Source of the DNA: Agromyces sp. Root81
Lineage (GTDB): Bacteria > Actinomycetota > Actinomycetes > Actinomycetales > Microbacteriaceae
DNA length: 64,000 bases
Direction of reading: 5' to 3'
NCBI RefSeq assembly: GCF_001429165.1
Contig: NZ_LMIR01000002.1
Coordinates: forward strand, 1,164,593-1,228,592
This document shows, one piece after another, positions 42,290-51,279 of the stretch (position 1 is its first letter; each line of letters begins with the position of its first letter). The notes under the pieces are model-generated. The model searched no databases, was not told the origin of the DNA, and worked only from the letters and a program-made list of their open reading frames with translations. The position numbers were made by a program, and so were the translations under genes.

Positions 42290-42299
42290 CGTAACCGAC

Positions 42300-42635
42300 G
42301 TGACCGAAACGGCGACCCTGACCCACACCGCGGCGCTCGCGCGCCTCGGGCACGCGCTCTCCGACGAGACCCGCGCCCGGGTCCTGCTCTCGCTTCGCGA
42401 GGCGCCCGCGTACCCGTCGGATCTCGCCGAGTCGCTCGGCGTCTCCCGGCAGGTGATGTCGAACCAGCTCGCGTGCCTGCGCGGCTGCGGACTCGTCGAG
42501 GCGGTGCCCGACGGGCGCCGCACCTCCTACCGGCTCGCCGGCGAGTACCTCGCCCCCGCGCTCGGCGACCTGCTGCGGCTCGTGCTCGTCGTCGACCCGG
42601 CATGCTGCTCGAGCGACGAGTGCACGTGCGCATGA
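42300..42635 (+). CDS. ArsR-family metal sensor (CmtR-like)
   Basis: A 111-residue winged-helix repressor. The recognition region SRQVMSNQLACLRGCGLVEAV has the Cys-x3-Cys of Cd/Pb-sensing CmtR proteins, and the C-terminus VDPACCSSDECTCA adds four more Cys, one of which would be the third ligand. It should release DNA on binding Cd(II) or Pb(II). The GTG start at 42300 sits just after a dyad operator. The stop overlaps the start of a cation exporter (ATGA). Confidence 0.87.
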   Translation: MTETATLTHTAALARLGHALSDETRARVLLSLREAPAYPSDLAESLGVSRQVMSNQLACLRGCGLVEAVPDGRRTSYRLAGEYLAPALGDLLRLVLVVDPACCSSDECTCA

Positions 42636-43363
42636 CCGCCGTTCCGCTCACGCCCGGCCCGCGCAACCCCGGCTCGCACAACCCCGGCTCGCGCACGCCA
42701 CTCGCCGCCGAACGCCGCGCCGTGCTCGTGCGACGCATCCGGCTCATCGTCGCGGCGACCATCACGTACAACGTGATCGAGGCGATCGTCGCCCTCGCCG
42801 CGGGCTCGGTGGCCTCCTCGGCCGCCCTCATCGGCTTCGGCCTCGACTCCATCGTCGAGGTGCTCTCGGCCGCCGCGGTGGCCTGGCAGTTCGCGGCCCC
42901 CGACCCGCATAAGCGGGAGCGCGTCGCCCTGCGCCTCATCGCCGTCTCGTTCTTCGGCCTGGCGCTGTTCGTCTCGATCGACGCCGCGCGCGCTCTGCTC
43001 GGCGCCGCGGAGCCCGCGCACTCCCCTGTCGGCATCGTGCTCGCCGCCGTGAGCCTCGCCGTCATGCCGCTGCTGTCGTGGTTCGAGCGCCGCACCGGCC
43101 GCGAACTCGGCTCCGCCTCCGCCGTGGCGGACTCGAAGCAGACGCTGATCTGCGCCTACCTCTCGGCCGCGCTGCTCGCGGGCCTCCTGCTCAACAGCCT
43201 GCTCGGCTGGGCTTGGGCCGACTCGGTGGCCGCCCTCGTCATCGCCGCCTTCGCCGTGCGCGAGGGCATCGAGGCCTGGCGCGGCGACGTCTGCACGGTG
43301 CCGGTCTCGGTGCTGACCGGCGAGCGCGAGGCAGAGACCGACGGGCACGACGACTGCTGCTGA
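42632..43363 (+). CDS. Cation diffusion facilitator family exporter
   Basis: A 243-residue inner-membrane protein with six predicted helices: TITYNVIEAIVALAAGSVASSAALIGFGLDSIVEV carries the CDF TM1-TM2 core, and the SADSKQ-like segment VADSKQTLICAY lies in TM5 where the metal site is completed. The large C-terminal cytosolic domain is missing, as in short CDF members. It ends DGHDDCC, a possible metal-binding tail. A Pro/Gly/Asn tandem stretch (PGPRNPGSHNPGSRTP) opens the protein. Coupled to the CmtR-like repressor, so probably Cd/Pb/Zn efflux. Confidence 0.87.
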   Translation: MTAVPLTPGPRNPGSHNPGSRTPLAAERRAVLVRRIRLIVAATITYNVIEAIVALAAGSVASSAALIGFGLDSIVEVLSAAAVAWQFAAPDPHKRERVALRLIAVSFFGLALFVSIDAARALLGAAEPAHSPVGIVLAAVSLAVMPLLSWFERRTGRELGSASAVADSKQTLICAYLSAALLAGLLLNSLLGWAWADSVAALVIAAFAVREGIEAWRGDVCTVPVSVLTGEREAETDGHDDCC

Positions 43364-43375
43364 GCAGGCCCGCGG

Positions 43376-43882
43376 TCAGCGCGGCGCCCGCACCGCGAGC
43401 TGCGAGCGGAGCTCCTCCTTCGCTCGCTGGTAGCGGCCCCGCACGGTCGACGCCGGCATCCCGAGCAGGACGCCGATCTCGACGAGCGACCAGCCGTCCC
43501 AGTGCACGAGGGTGACGATCTCGGCGAGGTCGGGGTCGAGTCGCTCGAGCAGGTCCCGCATTGCGACGACGTCGGCGGGGTCTTCGACCGAACGGGTCGT
43601 CAGCACGTCGCGGAGGGCGCCGCCAAGACGCTCGCGCCGCGCCTCGCTGCGGGCCGCGTTGCGGAGCACGTTCCGCGCGACGCCGAACAGCCACATGCGG
43701 GCGGGCTCGACCTCCCGCGGGAGCTCCGACCTGCGGCGCCAGGCGATCAGCATCGTCTCGGCGAGCAGATCGGCACCGTCGGCGCCGACCCTGCGTTCGA
43801 AGTACGCGAGGAGGTCGGGAGACGCCTCGGCCATGAGGTCCGCGTACTCACGTTCGTCGCGCGACCGGCTGCGGCCGATCAC
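43376..43882 (-). CDS. ECF-family RNA polymerase sigma factor
   Basis: A 168-residue sigma factor: region 2 spans roughly residues 12-75 (LLAYFERRVGADGADLLAETMLIAWRRR, ARMWLFGVARNVLRN), and region 4 lies near the end (EIVTLVHWDGWSLVEIGVLLGMPASTVRGRYQRAKEEL). I take the GTG at 43882, whose GTGA overlaps the stop of the membrane protein upstream. The order membrane partner first, sigma second, is the reverse of the usual arrangement. Confidence 0.88.
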   Translation of the reverse strand: MIGRSRSRDEREYADLMAEASPDLLAYFERRVGADGADLLAETMLIAWRRRSELPREVEPARMWLFGVARNVLRNAARSEARRERLGGALRDVLTTRSVEDPADVVAMRDLLERLDPDLAEIVTLVHWDGWSLVEIGVLLGMPASTVRGRYQRAKEELRSQLAVRAPR

Positions 43883-44595
43883 TCGTCGACCCCGGTGCAC
43901 ATCTCCTGGCTCGAGAAGCGGACGCCGACCATCGGCAGGCCTCGACCCTCGACGTACTCCGTCATCCGGTCCTGGATCGCACGCTTGACGGCGTCATCGT
44001 ATTCGACGTCGGCGTTGTACTGCTCGGTGCCGTACCCGAACGGGGTCACCGAGCCATCGCCGTTCTGGATGAAGTTCTCGTCGACGGCTCGGCCCGAGAC
44101 GATCGCGTCCTCGACATCGGCTTCGGCGAAGAGGTCGCCGGCCCGCAGATAGTCGCGCACCGCGTCGGCAGACCGCGGATCCGCCTCCACGCCTACGGGG
44201 CGAGCCGGGTCGGGACTGTAGGCGACGTCTCCGAGGCGGAGCTCGCAGGCGCCGCCGCCGGGCAACGAGTAGGTGACGATCGCATCGGGCTCCACGGCCC
44301 ATCCCTGCCACTCGGTGCTCGTGCCCCAGAACAGCGACCAGTCGACCATGGTCGCGGCGAAGGCCGCGCCTGCTCCCCCGAACAGCAGCACCGGTGCCAG
44401 CAGCGCCGCCACGAGGGCGCCGTGCCGCCGGCGCTTCGGCCGGTCCGACGCCATCGCCGATTCCGCCATCAACGCCAACCGCGACCGCAGTTCGGGCGTC
44501 ATGCCCGTGCTGGGGCGAACGGCCGCACCGAGCATCCGGTCGAGGTCGGGATCCTCGTCCAGCCCGCGCGGTCCATCGGTGTTCGTGGTGTTCAT
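43879..44595 (-). CDS. Membrane protein co-encoded with the sigma factor (possible anti-sigma)
   Basis: A 238-residue protein with a cytosolic N-terminus (residues 1-55, with DPDLDRMLGAAVRPSTGMTPELRSRL), one helix (about 56-80, LVAALLAPVLLFGGAGAAFAAT), and an extracytoplasmic domain of about 155 residues containing three Cys. The layout suits an anti-sigma or signal-input protein, but no zinc-binding HxxxCxxC motif is present. It is translationally coupled to the sigma factor and divergent from a Ser/Thr kinase. Confidence 0.7.
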   Translation of the reverse strand: MNTTNTDGPRGLDEDPDLDRMLGAAVRPSTGMTPELRSRLALMAESAMASDRPKRRRHGALVAALLAPVLLFGGAGAAFAATMVDWSLFWGTSTEWQGWAVEPDAIVTYSLPGGGACELRLGDVAYSPDPARPVGVEADPRSADAVRDYLRAGDLFAEADVEDAIVSGRAVDENFIQNGDGSVTPFGYGTEQYNADVEYDDAVKRAIQDRMTEYVEGRGLPMVGVRFSSQEMCTGVDE

Positions 44596-44692
44596 CGCCA
44601 CGTCTCCATTCGTCGAATCATGCCCTACCCAGGTCATGTCCGGCTCCGCTGGATTCGTCCGCCTCCCAGCCGGCGGCGATACCCTCGAACAC

Positions 44693-45994
44693 GTGACCAG
44701 CTCCACTGATCGACTCGCCGGCAGCCCCTTCTCGGGCGCCACCCTCGGCGGGCGGTACCGGCTCGGCGACCTCATCGGCCGGGGCGGTATGGCGAGCGTC
44801 TACCGCGGCGAGGACCTGAGCCTCGGCCGCCCCGTCGCCGTGAAGGTCTTCGCCGACGCGGCAGCCGGCATCGACGACGTCGCCCGGCGTCGCTCCGAGA
44901 CGGCGCTGCTCGCGAGCGTCGAGCACCGCGCGCTCGTGCGCCTCTACGACGCCGCCCACGACGAGGCGATCGACCGCGAGTACCTCGTCATGGAGCTCGT
45001 CGACGGGCGGGATCTCCGCCAGACCCTGCGGCTCGGCCCGATCAGCGCAGCGGATGCCGCGGCGATCGCCGCCGACCTCGGCGAGGCGTTGCACGTGATC
45101 CACGCGCGCGGCATCGTGCACCGCGACGTGAAGCCGGCGAACGTGCTGCTGGCGCCGTCGCACCTGCCCACCCGCAGCTGGAACGCGAAGCTCGCCGACT
45201 TCGGCATCGCCCGCCTGATCGACGACGCCCGCCTCACCCGCACCGGCGCCTACGTCGGCACCCCCGGCTACCTCAGCCCCGAGCAGGTCGGCGGCCGGGC
45301 GCCCGGCACCGCGGCCGACATCTACTCGCTCGGACTCGTGCTGCTCGAGACGCGAACCGGGCAGCAGGCGTTCCCGGGTCCGGCCTCCGAGTCGACGATG
45401 GCGCGCCTCGTGCGCGACCCCGAGATCCCCGCAGAGCTCGGCCCCGAGTGGGTCGAGCTGCTCCGCGCCATGACGGCCCGCGAGGCATCCGATCGGCCGA
45501 CGGCCCTCGAGGTCGCGATGGCGGCCGGTCGACTCGACCGGGTGCCCGCGATGTCGGATGCCGCGACGACCGTGCTGCACGAGGCATCCGACGCCACCAG
45601 GGTGCTGCCGGCCGGCGGCGAAGCGACGCCCGTCGCGACGCAGGGGGCCGCGACCGCGGCGACCGCGGTGCTCGGCACGAACGACCGATCCGACGATGCC
45701 GTCGCGGCACGTGCGATCGCGGCCGCGATGAGGCCGGCGCCGACCCGCTCACGCCGAGCGGACCGCGCGGAACGCTCGGAACGCTCGGACGACTCCGACA
45801 CCTCGCGCCGCTGGGTGCGCCCGGCGATCGCGATCGTGCTGCTGGCCATCATCGCGATCGGGGCGGCGCTGCTCATCGTGCCGTCGATCGCGAGCAGCAT
45901 GCAACCGCCGGCGGCGCCATCCGAGCCCCTACCGAGCCTGCCCGGCGAGCTCGGTGTGCACCTCGAGCGCCTCGACGAGGCGGTGACCCGATGA
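44693..45994 (+). CDS. Membrane-anchored Ser/Thr protein kinase
   Basis: A 433-residue Hanks-type kinase: glycine loop IGRGGMASVYRG, Lys51 (VAVKVFAD), catalytic HRDVKPAN with Asp145, and DFG at 169-171. GTPGYLSPEQ marks the activation segment. A Thr/Ala/Arg-rich juxtamembrane linker leads to a helix at about residues 384-408, with only a 25-residue outer tail and no PASTA domains. GTG start; TACCCT (44680-44685) lies 7 nt upstream. The stop overlaps the lipoprotein start (ATGA), so the lipoprotein may be its extracellular partner. Confidence 0.93.
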   Translation: MTSSTDRLAGSPFSGATLGGRYRLGDLIGRGGMASVYRGEDLSLGRPVAVKVFADAAAGIDDVARRRSETALLASVEHRALVRLYDAAHDEAIDREYLVMELVDGRDLRQTLRLGPISAADAAAIAADLGEALHVIHARGIVHRDVKPANVLLAPSHLPTRSWNAKLADFGIARLIDDARLTRTGAYVGTPGYLSPEQVGGRAPGTAADIYSLGLVLLETRTGQQAFPGPASESTMARLVRDPEIPAELGPEWVELLRAMTAREASDRPTALEVAMAAGRLDRVPAMSDAATTVLHEASDATRVLPAGGEATPVATQGAATAATAVLGTNDRSDDAVAARAIAAAMRPAPTRSRRADRAERSERSDDSDTSRRWVRPAIAIVLLAIIAIGAALLIVPSIASSMQPPAAPSEPLPSLPGELGVHLERLDEAVTR

Positions 45995-46413
45995 CGCGCG
46001 CGCGCATCCGCACCGCCCTCGGCGGCGGGCTCCTCGTCGCCTCGCTCGCATTCGGGCTCACCGCGTGCGGCACATCACCCGAGTCCCTCAGTGCCGATCT
46101 CCACGCCTCGGTCGTGCAGGTCGCCGAGCGGGCGGAGGCGGGGGATCATCTCGGCGCCATCGCCGCGCTCGCGCTCCTCGACCGCGATGTCACGGCTGCC
46201 GTCGACGCCGGCACCATCGGGGCCGAGCAGGCCGCGGAGATCCGCGAGGCGATCGCCCTCGTGCAGGCGGATCTCGAGGCCGCGATCGTCGCCGACACCC
46301 CGTCCCCGACGCCGGCGCCTGACGACGACGAAGAAGACGACGACAACCGCGGCCCGGGCAACAACAACGGCAACGGCAACAAGGACAAGAAGCACGACGA
46401 GGGCGACGACTGA
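45991..46413 (+). CDS. Small secreted lipoprotein
   Basis: A 140-residue lipoprotein: signal helix and lipobox LTAC near residue 26, a helical middle (LHASVVQVAERAEAGDHLGAIAALALLDRDV), then a disordered Pro/Asp tail ending in an Asn/Gly/Lys/Asp-rich segment. Coupled to the kinase gene by ATGA. I do not recognise the family; the middle may form a helical bundle. Confidence 0.75.
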   Translation: MTRARIRTALGGGLLVASLAFGLTACGTSPESLSADLHASVVQVAERAEAGDHLGAIAALALLDRDVTAAVDAGTIGAEQAAEIREAIALVQADLEAAIVADTPSPTPAPDDDEEDDDNRGPGNNNGNGNKDKKHDEGDD

Positions 46414-46478
46414 CCCGTGCGCCCGGCCGCGCTTCCGATTCGGTGGCCGCTTCCAGCTTCACGAGGTACCGTCACGGC

Positions 46479-46619
46479 ATGACGCCCGAACTCTGGTTGC
46501 CCGTGATCTGCGCCGCAGGCCTCGTGGTGCCGCTGCTGCTCGGATTCGCGGCACGACGACCGCGGCCACGGCCCGTGCGCGCTCAGCGCCCGTCGACGAA
46601 CCGCTCCCCCGAGCGGTAG
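46479..46619 (+). CDS. Small membrane protein
   Basis: A 46-residue protein: a hydrophobic helix (LPVICAAGLVVPLLLGF, about residues 7-23) followed by an Arg/Pro-rich tail ending STNRSPER. TACCGT (46467-46472) lies 6 nt before the ATG, matching the leaderless pattern of neighbouring genes, which is the main support for the call. Confidence 0.5.
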   Translation: MTPELWLPVICAAGLVVPLLLGFAARRPRPRPVRAQRPSTNRSPER

Positions 46620-46698
46620 GCCCGACGCGCTTCGATCACGAGGCCGGCGCGCGGCATCCCGGCCGTCATCGCGACCGCATCGTGCGTAGTCTCTGGGG

Positions 46699-47517
46699 AT
46701 GCCCACTCTCACCGTTCCCGGCGCCGAACTCCACTACGAGTCGGCGGGCCGCGCCTCAGCGTCCGCCCTGCTCCTGATTCCCGCCGGCATCGCGACGCTG
46801 CGCATGTGGGACGAGCAGATCGACGCCCTCGCCGAAGACCACTTCGTCGCCCGGTTCGACCCTCGGGGCTTCGGCGGCACGCACCACGACGAGTCGGTGC
46901 CGTTCGCGAATCACGCGGACGCGATCGCGGTGCTCGATCATCTGGGCATCGGCGAGGCGACCGTGATCGGCGCCAGCCGTGGCGGGCGGATCACGCTCGA
47001 CGCCGCCCTCGCCTCCCCCGATCGCGTGCGCGGCGTGGTGACCGTCGGGTCGGAGCCGGGCGGGTTCCCCGACCTGCCGCTCACCGAAGAGGAGCAGCGC
47101 CGGTTCGACGAGGTCGAGGCGATCGACCCGGCGGTCGACCCGGCACTGCTCATGCGCCTCGAGACGGCCGTCTGGGCGGTGGGGCCGCTCCGCTCCGAGG
47201 CGGAGCTCGACCCGGCGTTCGTGCGGCGGGCGCACGAGCTGAACGCCCCGAACGTCGCGCATGCCACCGACGACGGCACCATGCTGCCGCTCGAACCGCC
47301 GGCGTACGAGCGGCTCGGCGACATCCGGGTGCCGGCGCTCGTGACCGTGGGCGAGTACGACCTCAGCTCCGAGCTCGCGGCGTACGATCAGCTGCTCGAG
47401 CGCCTGCCGGAGGCCACGGGCGTCCGCTTCGCGGACACCGCGCACCTGCCGAGCGTCGAGCGACCCGAGGAGTTCACGCGTGTGCTGCTCGAGTGGCTCG
47501 ACCGGCACGGGCTCTGA
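46699..47517 (+). CDS. Alpha/beta-fold hydrolase
   Basis: A 272-residue hydrolase: FDPRGFGGT after strand 4, the nucleophile elbow VIGASRGG (Ser near residue 94), an acid candidate in TVGEYDLSS and the histidine in ADTAHLPSVERPEEF. The arrangement matches esterase/3-oxoadipate enol-lactonase-like members. TAGTCT (46687-46692) lies 6 nt before the ATG. Substrate unknown. Confidence 0.87.
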   Translation: MPTLTVPGAELHYESAGRASASALLLIPAGIATLRMWDEQIDALAEDHFVARFDPRGFGGTHHDESVPFANHADAIAVLDHLGIGEATVIGASRGGRITLDAALASPDRVRGVVTVGSEPGGFPDLPLTEEEQRRFDEVEAIDPAVDPALLMRLETAVWAVGPLRSEAELDPAFVRRAHELNAPNVAHATDDGTMLPLEPPAYERLGDIRVPALVTVGEYDLSSELAAYDQLLERLPEATGVRFADTAHLPSVERPEEFTRVLLEWLDRHGL

Positions 47518-47556
47518 CGCCCCGCCCATCCGCCCGGCTCAGCGCCGCGGCCCGAC

Positions 47557-48396
47557 TCAGCGCCGCCCGGTGAACCGATCCATCGAACGGTAGATGCCGA
47601 GCCCGTCGCCGACGAGGCGATCGAACGCGCGGGCCGGCAGCAGGCCGTGGAGTGCGCGCGAGATGCGCACCGTTCGCGGCAGTTCGAGCAGCGGCCATCC
47701 GTCGAGCATCGCCCGCCACACCCGGTCGACGACGTACTCGGGGTCGAGCACCGGCGTGAGCACCGGGCTGCGGGCGCCGGCGAACATGCCGGTGGCGACG
47801 TAGCTCGGCGTGACCGTGGTGACCTTCACGTTGCCGTGGTCGGCCTGCTCGAGTTCGATGCGCAGCGACTCGCTCCAGCCGATGAGCGCGGCCTTCGACG
47901 CGGCGTAGGCCGCCAGGCGCGGGGTGCCGACCGTGCCGGCCGCACTCGCGATGTTCACGATGCGCGCCGCCCGGTACGCGTTCGCGATCATGCCGGGCAG
48001 GAACTCCCGCGTGATGTACATCGGGGCGAGGGCGTTGACCTGCATCGTCTGGCGAGTGTCCTCGCCGTTGTCGGTCTGCCAGAAGTAGCGGTTGCCGCGT
48101 ACGATGCCGGCGTTGTTGATGAGCACGTCGGGGTTGCCGACATCCTTCCGCACCCGCTGGGCCGTCTTCGCGATCGCGCCGAGGTCGCCGACGTCGACGA
48201 CGAACGACTGGATGCGGGTGCGTCCGCGCGAGATCGTGCCGAGTTCGTCGACGGTGCGGGCGAGGGCGGCGGCGTTGCGGCCCCACAGGGTGACGGATGC
48301 CGCGCGCTCGGCGATCGCCCGTTCGGCGTACATGCGGCCCATGCCACGGGCCGCGCCGGTGATCAGGACACTCGCGCCGCGCACCGTTCTCGTCAT
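47557..48396 (-). CDS. Short-chain dehydrogenase/reductase
   Basis: A 279-residue SDR: cofactor loop LITGAARGMGRM, NNAG (VLINNAGIVRG), Ser in IVNIASAAG and the catalytic YAASKAAL. An Arg after the first strand region suggests NADP(H). The C-terminal extension (residues 230-279) is longer than in minimal SDRs, as in SDRs acting on lipophilic substrates. A single gene convergent with the hydrolase. Confidence 0.88.
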   Translation of the reverse strand: MTRTVRGASVLITGAARGMGRMYAERAIAERAASVTLWGRNAAALARTVDELGTISRGRTRIQSFVVDVGDLGAIAKTAQRVRKDVGNPDVLINNAGIVRGNRYFWQTDNGEDTRQTMQVNALAPMYITREFLPGMIANAYRAARIVNIASAAGTVGTPRLAAYAASKAALIGWSESLRIELEQADHGNVKVTTVTPSYVATGMFAGARSPVLTPVLDPEYVVDRVWRAMLDGWPLLELPRTVRISRALHGLLPARAFDRLVGDGLGIYRSMDRFTGRR

Positions 48397-48498
48397 CGCA
48401 CCATTGTCGCGCACCACGGGGCTCGAGGTCCTCGTGACTGGGCGACGGCGCAGCGCGCGCCCCTTCTCTCGCGGCCGTCGCCGTGGCACCATGGCCGG

Positions 48499-48963
48499 AT
48501 GACCGACGACGTTCGACTCCGACCGAAGACCGCCGCCGAGACGGCCGACTGGCTGCCCGTCGCGATGGCGGCGTACGAGCAGGCGCGGCAGCGCGCCGGC
48601 GACACGGCCGAGCAGGCGATCGTCGCCCGACGCGCCTCGGAGGAGCAGTACTTCCCCGACGGGCGCCTCATCGACGGGCACCTGCTCTTCACGGTCGAGG
48701 CCGACGGCGACGACGCCGGCTGGCTCTGGATCGGGCCGATGAGCGACGCAGCCAACTGGTACGTCTGGGACATCGCGATCCATGAGACGCACCGCGGCCG
48801 CGGCCTCGGCGGCCGCACGATGCAGCTCGCCGAGGAGGTCGCGCGCGAGCACGGCGCGGTGAACCTGCGCCTGAACGTGTTCGGCTACAACACACCCGCG
48901 ATCCGCCTCTACGAGGGTCTCGGTTACGAGACGGCGGCGATCCACATGCAGAAGGCGCTCTGA
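48499..48963 (+). CDS. GNAT-family N-acetyltransferase
   Basis: A 154-residue acetyltransferase: motif A is WDIAIHETHRGRGLGGRTM (acetyl-CoA pyrophosphate loop) and motif B is NLRLNVFGYNTPAIRLYEGLGYE. The substrate, a small amine or a protein N-terminus, is unknown. Divergent from the SDR gene at 47557-48396 with a gap of about 100 bp. Confidence 0.87.
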   Translation: MTDDVRLRPKTAAETADWLPVAMAAYEQARQRAGDTAEQAIVARRASEEQYFPDGRLIDGHLLFTVEADGDDAGWLWIGPMSDAANWYVWDIAIHETHRGRGLGGRTMQLAEEVAREHGAVNLRLNVFGYNTPAIRLYEGLGYETAAIHMQKAL

Positions 48964-49023
48964 CGGTCGAGCGGATGCCGCGGCATTCGCTCGCTCAACG
49001 CCCGGTGCCCACCGGGGTTCGTC

Positions 49024-49644
49024 TCACCAGGGCTCGTCGGCGGCCGGAAGCAGGGTGCGCACCTGCTGGACGGCGTCGGGGAAGCACGCGTCGAGCACCT
49101 CGGTGGCCGAGACCTCGTCGCCGTAGTCGCCGGTGAGCCGCAGGCCCACGATCGTGTTGATGAGCATGCCGGTGGCGATGAACTCGCGCGCCTGCTCGGG
49201 CGAGAACTCCGCCTCTTCGCGGAGGAAGCGCCAGATGCGGCTGAACCCGGCGCGGGCGACGCGGCCGATCTGCGGCTCGCCGCCGAGCGCCGTGGAGTTC
49301 GCGACGACGGGGAGCATGCCGCGCTCGACGAGGAGCTCGGTGTACGCCGTGCCCATGCGATCGCCGCGCCCCTCGGGGGTGCCCGGCAGCGCCGCCCGGA
49401 ACACGCCGATCATGCGGTCGTACGTGCGCTCGATGACCTCGATGAAGAGCTTCTCCTTCGTGCCGAAGAGCCGTACGACGTAGGGCTGGCTGACGCCGGC
49501 GGCCCGGGCGACCTCGTCGGTCGTGGTGCCCACGTACGTCTTCGCGCCGAAGACCGCGGTGGCGGCCTCGAGGATGAGCTCGCGGCGGTCGGCCGCCTTC
49601 ATGCGCGGAGCAGTGGGAACCGATTCGACCGTCATGGTTGACAT
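49024..49644 (-). CDS. TetR-family repressor
   Basis: A 206-residue regulator: HTH at residues 20-65 (RELILEAATAVFGAKTYVGTTTDEVARAAGVSQPYVVRLFGTKEKLF) and an alpha-helical ligand domain. Divergent from a 14-helix MFS exporter, with a long dyad operator between them, so it almost certainly represses that exporter. Start: ATG at 49644, or 49635 (three codons in); neither has a strong ribosome-binding site. Confidence 0.9.
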   Translation of the reverse strand: MSTMTVESVPTAPRMKAADRRELILEAATAVFGAKTYVGTTTDEVARAAGVSQPYVVRLFGTKEKLFIEVIERTYDRMIGVFRAALPGTPEGRGDRMGTAYTELLVERGMLPVVANSTALGGEPQIGRVARAGFSRIWRFLREEAEFSPEQAREFIATGMLINTIVGLRLTGDYGDEVSATEVLDACFPDAVQQVRTLLPAADEPW

Positions 49645-49687
49645 GTTATCAGTCGATTACTACAGTTCGAAGTAATCATCCGATAAC
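49645..49687. promoter_or_regulatory. TetR operator, 17-bp inverted arms
   Basis: GTTATCAGTCGATTACT (49645-49661) and AGTAATCATCCGATAAC (49671-49687) are inverted with four mismatches around a 9-nt spacer. The dyad abuts the TetR start and ends 4 bp before AAGGAG, the ribosome-binding site of the MFS gene, so occupation would block both genes. Confidence 0.75.
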
Positions 49688-49703
49688 AACAAGGAGCGCC
49701 GTC

Positions 49704-51206
49704 GTGTCCACCACCCTCGATGCCGCAATTCGTCCCTCCGCACGCCGCTCGACCGCCCGTAAGCCGGGTCCGATCTGGCTCGTGCTCCTCGCCACGGCGC
49801 TGCCGATGTTCATGGCGACGCTCGACAACCTCGTCATGACCAACGCCCTGCCCGTGCTGCACGCCGAGTTCGGGGCCTCCGTCGAAGAGCTGCAGTGGTT
49901 CATGAACGCCTACACGCTCGCGTTCGCGAGCACGATCCTGATGGCGGTCGCCCTCGGCGATCGCTTCGGGCGACGCACCCTCTTCATCATCGGCATCGCG
50001 GTGTTCACGCTGAGTTCGGCGCTCGCGGCGCTCGCCACCGATCCGGGCCAGCTCATCGCCGCACGTGCCGCGCAGGGCTTCGGCGCCGCCGCGATCATGC
50101 CGCTCTCGCTCACCCTGCTCGCGGGCGCGGTGCCGCTGGCACGTCGACCGCTCGCCATCGGCATCTGGGGCGGCGTGGCGGGCCTCGGCGTCGCCACAGG
50201 CCCGCTCATCGGCGGCGCGATCATCGAGGGCTGGGCCTGGCAGGCGATCTTCTGGATCAACGTGCCCGTCGGCGTCGTCTCGATCGCGCTCGTGCTGCTC
50301 GCGCTGCCCAACAGCTTCGGTGCCCGGCTCCGCGCCGACGTCTTCGGCCTCGTCCTCTCCGGGCTCGGCCTCCTCGGTCTCGTCTACGGCATCGTGCGCG
50401 GCAACGAAGCGGGCTGGTCGAGCCTCGAAGTGCTCGGCAGCCTCATCGTCGGCGGCCTGCTCCTCGTCGGCTTCGTCGTCTGGGAGTCGCGCGCCTCGGC
50501 GCCGCTCCTGCCGCTCCGCCTCTTCCGCGATCGCAGCTTCACGGTCGCGAACCTCGCGGGGTTCGGCTTCTCCTTCGGCGCGTTCGGGTCGATCTTCATC
50601 CTCATCCAGTTCCTGCAGGTCGTGCAGGGGGCGACCCCGCTCGAGGCGGCGGTGCAGACGTCGCCGTGGACGCTCGCCCCGATGGTCATCGCACCGCTCG
50701 CCGGCGCGTTCGCCGGGCGCGTGGGCACGCGCATCTTCGTCGTCGCCGGCCTCGCGGCCCTGTCGGCCGCGCTCTTCTGGCTGACGACGCTGCTCGACGC
50801 CGGCACCGAGTACTCGTCCTTCGTGGCGCCGTTCATCCTCGCCGGCGTCGGCATGGGCCTCGTGTTCGCCCCGTCGGCCACTGCGGTGCTCGCGACCATG
50901 CAGCCCGACGACCACGCGAAGGCCAGCGGCACGAACTCGATGCTCCGCGAAGTGGGCGTCGCGCTCGGCATCGCCGTCTCGACGGCGGTCTTCACCGGCG
51001 CAGGAGGCGCGCTCAACCCGACCGAATACGGCGCCGGTGCCGAGCCGGCCGTCGTGGTCGGGGCATCAGTGCTGCTCGCTTCGGCGCTCATCGCCCTGCT
51101 GCTGCCGGCCGGGCGGGCGGTGCCCGCCACCGCCACCGCGCCCGAGACCGCGGCCGCGCCGGCGCTCGTGCCCACGCCGATCCTCGAGCCCGATCAGGTG
51201 CGCTGA
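49704..51206 (+). CDS. DHA2-type MFS drug exporter
   Basis: A 500-residue transporter of the 14-helix EmrB/QacA group: MFMATLDNLVMTNALPVLHAEFGAS (motif D1), ALGDRFGRRTLFIIG (motif A), and motif C in GGVAGLGVATGPLIGG. Protons are exchanged for hydrophobic or cationic compounds. GTG start at 49704 with AAGGAG 7 nt upstream. Controlled by the adjacent TetR through the dyad in the gap. Confidence 0.92.
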   Translation: MSTTLDAAIRPSARRSTARKPGPIWLVLLATALPMFMATLDNLVMTNALPVLHAEFGASVEELQWFMNAYTLAFASTILMAVALGDRFGRRTLFIIGIAVFTLSSALAALATDPGQLIAARAAQGFGAAAIMPLSLTLLAGAVPLARRPLAIGIWGGVAGLGVATGPLIGGAIIEGWAWQAIFWINVPVGVVSIALVLLALPNSFGARLRADVFGLVLSGLGLLGLVYGIVRGNEAGWSSLEVLGSLIVGGLLLVGFVVWESRASAPLLPLRLFRDRSFTVANLAGFGFSFGAFGSIFILIQFLQVVQGATPLEAAVQTSPWTLAPMVIAPLAGAFAGRVGTRIFVVAGLAALSAALFWLTTLLDAGTEYSSFVAPFILAGVGMGLVFAPSATAVLATMQPDDHAKASGTNSMLREVGVALGIAVSTAVFTGAGGALNPTEYGAGAEPAVVVGASVLLASALIALLLPAGRAVPATATAPETAAAPALVPTPILEPDQVR

Positions 51207-51220
51207 CCACCCGTCGAACG

Positions 51221-51258
51221 ACGAAGTCCCCACCGGCGGCGCCGTGTGGGGACTTCGT
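51221..51258. terminator. Bidirectional terminator
   Basis: ACGAAGTCCCCAC (51221-51233) and GTGGGGACTTCGT (51246-51258) form a perfect 13-bp stem with a 12-nt GC loop. It lies between the convergent MFS exporter and DUF4190 genes, where a shared terminator is expected. Confidence 0.8.
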
Positions 51259-51279
51259 AGCGAGCGGGCTCGCCGGGAC

